Positions 6,453 through 9,018 of a stretch of DNA of 9,018 nt are shown here, one piece after another. The position numbers were made by a program, and so were the translations under genes. Source of the DNA: Acidobacteriota bacterium (lineage in GTDB: Bacteria; Acidobacteriota; Blastocatellia; Pyrinomonadales; Pyrinomonadaceae); contig JAHEEZ010000142.1 of assembly GCA_024640445.1 (NCBI GenBank), positions 1 through 9,018 on the forward strand. Reading direction: 5' to 3'. Within the stretch, counting starts at the first letter, position 1; the number at the start of each line of letters is the position of its first letter. The notes under the pieces are model-generated. The model made no database searches. It was given only the letters and a program-made list of their open reading frames with translations, and was not told where the DNA came from.

Positions 6453-6528
6453 GGGTCGTTAGCTCAGTTGGTAGAGCAACGGACTCTTAATCCGTGGGTC
6501 GCAGGTTCGATCCCTGCACGGCCTACCA
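6453..6528 (+). tRNA. trnK: tRNA-Lys (anticodon CTT)
   Basis: A 76-base tRNA with a full cloverleaf. The acceptor stem GGGTCGT pairs with ACGGCCT (a G-T at 1-72 and a T-G at 4-69). The D arm is AGCTCAGTTGGTAGAGC, the anticodon stem ACGGA/TCCGT encloses CTCTTAA with anticodon CTT at 6486-6488, and the T arm is GCAGG-TTCGATC-CCTGC. The 3' ACCA is encoded. Sequence is very close to E. coli tRNA-Lys apart from the anticodon stem. It decodes AAG. Confidence 0.97.
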
Positions 6529-6546
6529 TTTACAAACAAAGTTTGA

Positions 6547-6577
6547 AGGCCGCCGTAATGGCGGCCTCTTTCTGTTT
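6547..6577 (+). terminator. Intrinsic terminator of the tRNA-Lys unit
   Basis: AGGCCGCC (6547-6554) pairs perfectly with GGCGGCCT (6560-6567) around a five-base loop, followed by the T-rich CTTTCTGTTT. It starts 18 bases after the tRNA 3' end, so the tRNA appears to be transcribed alone. Confidence 0.85.
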
Positions 6578-6736
6578 CACCTGAACACCCTGTTTGGCGA
6601 ATCACTCATATCCTCTCGTCGAAGTTAATGTTTTCCCCCTCGATACAGGTCATTTCTTAAGATTTAAAACGAGATGATTAGTCTGTTGTAGTATCTTTAT
6701 TCCATCAAGATTTCACGCCTGCTATAGGTACTTGCG

Positions 6737-9018
6737 ATGAATGAATCAGATCTTCGCTTTTGGTTCAGAGGCTTTCGAGCCTGCTCTCTTTTTTTCCTGT
6801 CGTCCCTGACCGCCTTCTTTCTGATCCCTTTAGTATCCGCGGGATCTGGCAAGTCAATGGTGAGTGACCGCAAAATCGGTCCCTTTCCGGACAAATCATC
6901 GTCATTGCTTGCTCCGCCAAACCTCGACCTCCAGACCAAGATCTTCGGAATCGAAGACGCCTCGAACCTGAGACGCGCCGGATTCAGCGTTGCCGTTTCC
7001 GGCAATACTGCGGTCGTAGGAGCGCCCAGGGAGTGGAACGAGAACGGAAATCAAGCCGGCGCCGTGTATGTATTTGTGCGTACAGGTGTTGGAGCGGACA
7101 CAGTTTGGTCGCAGCAGGCAAGGCTCCTGACGATGGACGGTTCGGAAGGTGATCAACTCGGTTACAGCGTCTCGATCGATGGCGACACGATCGTGGCCGG
7201 AGCTCAGACAGATGACGCTTCGGCGGGTGCTGATCAGGGTTCGGCCTATGTTTTTGTAAGAACCGGGACTATCTGGACCCAGCAAATGAAGCTCACCGCA
7301 AACGACGCGGGGCCGGAAGACTACTTTGGTACAGCGGTATCAGTTTCCGGCGATACGGTTGTGGTCGGCTCGCCGTACTGGGACCTGAGCGACAATTCGA
7401 ACCAAGGCGCGGTTTACGTATTTACGCGCGTTATGGGTATGTGGACCCAGCAACAGCGCATAACCTCTCCGGAAGGTGGGCTAAGCACGTGGTTCGGCAT
7501 TTCTACGTCGGTTCGCGGCGACGACGTGCTGATCGGCTCACCGCTCGATTACATTCAGGGCAGGGCAAACCAGGGTTCCGCTTATGTTTTCAGGCGGACG
7601 TTGGGTTTTTGGAGCCAGCAGGCAAGGCTGATCGCGGATAATGGCAATACGGGAGACCGTTTTGGCACTTCCGTCACGATCGACGGTGATACGGCCGCCG
7701 TAGGGTCACCCCTCGTAGATATCGGAGATGGGAACGACGAAGGTGCCGCATATGTATTTGCGCGGACGGGTACTTTTTGGTCGCAACAAGCCTACATAAC
7801 GTCCGATGACCCGAACAACTATGACAAATTCGGAAATAGCGTTTCGCTGTCCGGGGACGCCCTCTTCATTGGCGCGCCGGGTGATTACACCGATATCCAC
7901 TGGGAACAGGGTTCTGCTTTCCTTTTCGTGCGGTCTGGCTCCGTGTGGCAGCTTCGGACAAATGTTTATGCGGACGACGGCAATTCTGGCGAAAGGCTTG
8001 GAACCAGCGTTTCGATCGACGGAGAACTTGCGGTTGCCGGTGCTCCGTTTGGACAAAACGGATACTCCTACGGAAAGGCATACGCCTTTTATCCCTCATG
8101 TTCCTTTGACCTCGATCCGGAAGCTCAGTCGTTCGATCCGGCTGGAGGTTCAGGCGAATTCAGCGTGACCGCGCCGATAGGTTGTGAATGGACCGCAGTG
8201 AGCGATTCGGGATGGGTATCGGTCACGGGTGGAGGATCGGGCACGGGAGCTGGCTCGGTATCGTTCAGCATCGATCCGAACACGGGAATTGCCAGAAATG
8301 GCGCGATCAGCGTCGGAAGTGCTGTTTTCTCAGTTTCACAGAGTTCTTCGTGTACCTTTGGGATCGATCCGACACATCTCGATTCAGGAAGCGGAGCCGG
8401 CAGCGGAAGCTTTTCTCTCACCGTGAACGATCAGGCTTGCACCTGGACGGCGGTAACCGTAGGTGACTGGATAAACATCACGTCGGAAGGGGGCGGAACG
8501 GGCGATACCGTCGTGCAGTTTGATCTTGCGGCCAATCCGGGGCCGATAAGAACCGGGTCGATAACGGCCGGGGGACTGGAATTCACGATCGCACAGTCGT
8601 CCGATTGCACTTTTTCCCTTTCCGAATACTCGGTGACGGCGCCTGCCGGCGGCGGAAGCTCCGGGTTCACTGTGCTTACGTCCTCCTTGTGCCCGTGGAC
8701 AGCTACCTCGAATTCGTCGTGGATCACGGTGACAGGCGGCGCCGCCGGAACTGGAGACGGGGCAGTGTCTTTCGCGGTCCAGCCGACTTCCGGAGCGGCA
8801 AGGACCGGCACGATCACTGCCGCAGGTCGGACATTCCTGGTCCGGCAGCTTTCTTCGAATGGGACGCCAAGTACTCCCGGATTCGACTTCGATGGCGATT
8901 CGAAGACGGACGTGTCGGTGTTCCGTCCGAGCCCGTCTTCCCTGCTAGATAACGCCGCTCCTGAAGGTTCTTCTTCGCAGTGGTGGATATTCAACAGCGC
9001 TTCCGAGAGCGCTCTCGG
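6737..9018 (+). CDS. Large secreted protein: seven FG-GAP repeats, three BACON-like domains, calcium-loop repeats (3' end missing)
   Basis: The frame stays open for 760 codons to the window edge. An in-frame TAG at 6725 makes the ATG at 6737 the only reasonable start; the nearest ribosome-site-like sequence is TAGG. Residues 1-35 are a signal peptide: Arg-containing start, hydrophobic 17-34, likely cleavage after VSA (35). Residues 65-452 contain seven FG-GAP (FG-GAP_2 type) units, each with (F/L)G-x-S-V-S-x-x-GDT-x-VVGAP, then QG-A-YVF-x-RTG and WxQQA. The conserved Gly pairs begin at 81, 141, 197, 253, 309, 365 and 421. Seven units suggest a closed seven-bladed propeller. Three BACON-like domains follow (about 455-536, 539-621, 624-706), each with a WTA...W(I/V)xxTxG core and a Cys pair (455/483, 539/568, 624/652). 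From 716, GFDFDGDSKTDVSVFRP starts the same repeat type as ends the aminopeptidase at 790. Probably a surface adhesin or binding protein; no catalytic motif is visible. Confidence 0.92.
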   Translation, partial: MNESDLRFWFRGFRACSLFFLSSLTAFFLIPLVSAGSGKSMVSDRKIGPFPDKSSSLLAPPNLDLQTKIFGIEDASNLRRAGFSVAVSGNTAVVGAPREWNENGNQAGAVYVFVRTGVGADTVWSQQARLLTMDGSEGDQLGYSVSIDGDTIVAGAQTDDASAGADQGSAYVFVRTGTIWTQQMKLTANDAGPEDYFGTAVSVSGDTVVVGSPYWDLSDNSNQGAVYVFTRVMGMWTQQQRITSPEGGLSTWFGISTSVRGDDVLIGSPLDYIQGRANQGSAYVFRRTLGFWSQQARLIADNGNTGDRFGTSVTIDGDTAAVGSPLVDIGDGNDEGAAYVFARTGTFWSQQAYITSDDPNNYDKFGNSVSLSGDALFIGAPGDYTDIHWEQGSAFLFVRSGSVWQLRTNVYADDGNSGERLGTSVSIDGELAVAGAPFGQNGYSYGKAYAFYPSCSFDLDPEAQSFDPAGGSGEFSVTAPIGCEWTAVSDSGWVSVTGGGSGTGAGSVSFSIDPNTGIARNGAISVGSAVFSVSQSSSCTFGIDPTHLDSGSGAGSGSFSLTVNDQACTWTAVTVGDWINITSEGGGTGDTVVQFDLAANPGPIRTGSITAGGLEFTIAQSSDCTFSLSEYSVTAPAGGGSSGFTVLTSSLCPWTATSNSSWITVTGGAAGTGDGAVSFAVQPTSGAARTGTITAAGRTFLVRQLSSNGTPSTPGFDFDGDSKTDVSVFRPSPSSLLDNAAPEGSSSQWWIFNSASESAL

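Noticed and set aside
6453..6546. tRNA-Lys 3' end as an integration site for a mobile element
   Set aside because: No integrase, no direct repeat of the tRNA 3' end elsewhere in the window, and the tRNA keeps its own terminator.
8431..8994. Minus-strand open frame of 187 codons
   Set aside because: Antisense to the BACON-like region, whose coding signal is clear; the Pro/Val-rich product reflects the complement of Gly/Thr-rich codons.

Overview
The window (about 55% G+C by eye) looks like chromosomal DNA of a Gram-negative-type soil or thermal bacterium, most likely an Acidobacteriota of the Blastocatellia/Pyrinomonadaceae kind. That placement is inference. It rests on Ser/Thr kinases carrying Cys-rich ribbons, small proteins opening with a C-x2-C...FCxxDG module, and secreted proteins ending in DFDGDGKTDVSVFRP-type repeats. 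No phage, insertion sequence, CRISPR or recombinase gene is visible.

Layout. (1) 1-1632, plus strand: the 3' part of a secreted M28 zinc aminopeptidase with a six-repeat calcium-loop C-terminal region. (2) 1633-1746: a convergent gene junction made largely of heptamer tandem repeats. (3) 6296-1747, minus strand: a signalling cluster of four genes. Read 5' to 3' these are a cytosolic Ser/Thr kinase with PEGA domain and three C-terminal zinc ribbons (4677-6296), a hairpin terminator and candidate promoter, a zinc-ribbon/single-TM protein with a LamG-like outer domain (3600-4538), a zinc-ribbon/two-TM DUF4190-like protein (3072-3584), and an FHA plus zinc-ribbon Ser/Thr kinase (1747-3057). The last three are 14-15 bases apart and very probably one operon. 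(4) 6402-6577, plus strand: a complete tRNA-Lys(CTT) unit with a near-consensus promoter and an intrinsic terminator, divergent from the kinase cluster. (5) 6737 to the window end, plus strand: a large secreted protein running off the edge, with a signal peptide, seven FG-GAP repeats (six successive steps of 60, 56, 56, 56, 56 and 56 residues), three BACON-like domains, and the first of a new set of the same C-terminal repeats seen in the aminopeptidase.

How the genes may work together. The two flanking plus-strand genes encode extracellular proteins with a common C-terminal repeat. The minus-strand cluster is a phospho-signalling set. The most interesting inference is that both small membrane proteins carry, just after their shared Cys module, a P-P-T-x-x-M motif. 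This could be a phosphothreonine site made by the operon's kinase and read by that kinase's own FHA domain. No stretch longer than 300 bases lacks a gene; the longest gaps are 6578-6736 (no clear promoter seen) and 4539-4676 (promoter and terminator described).
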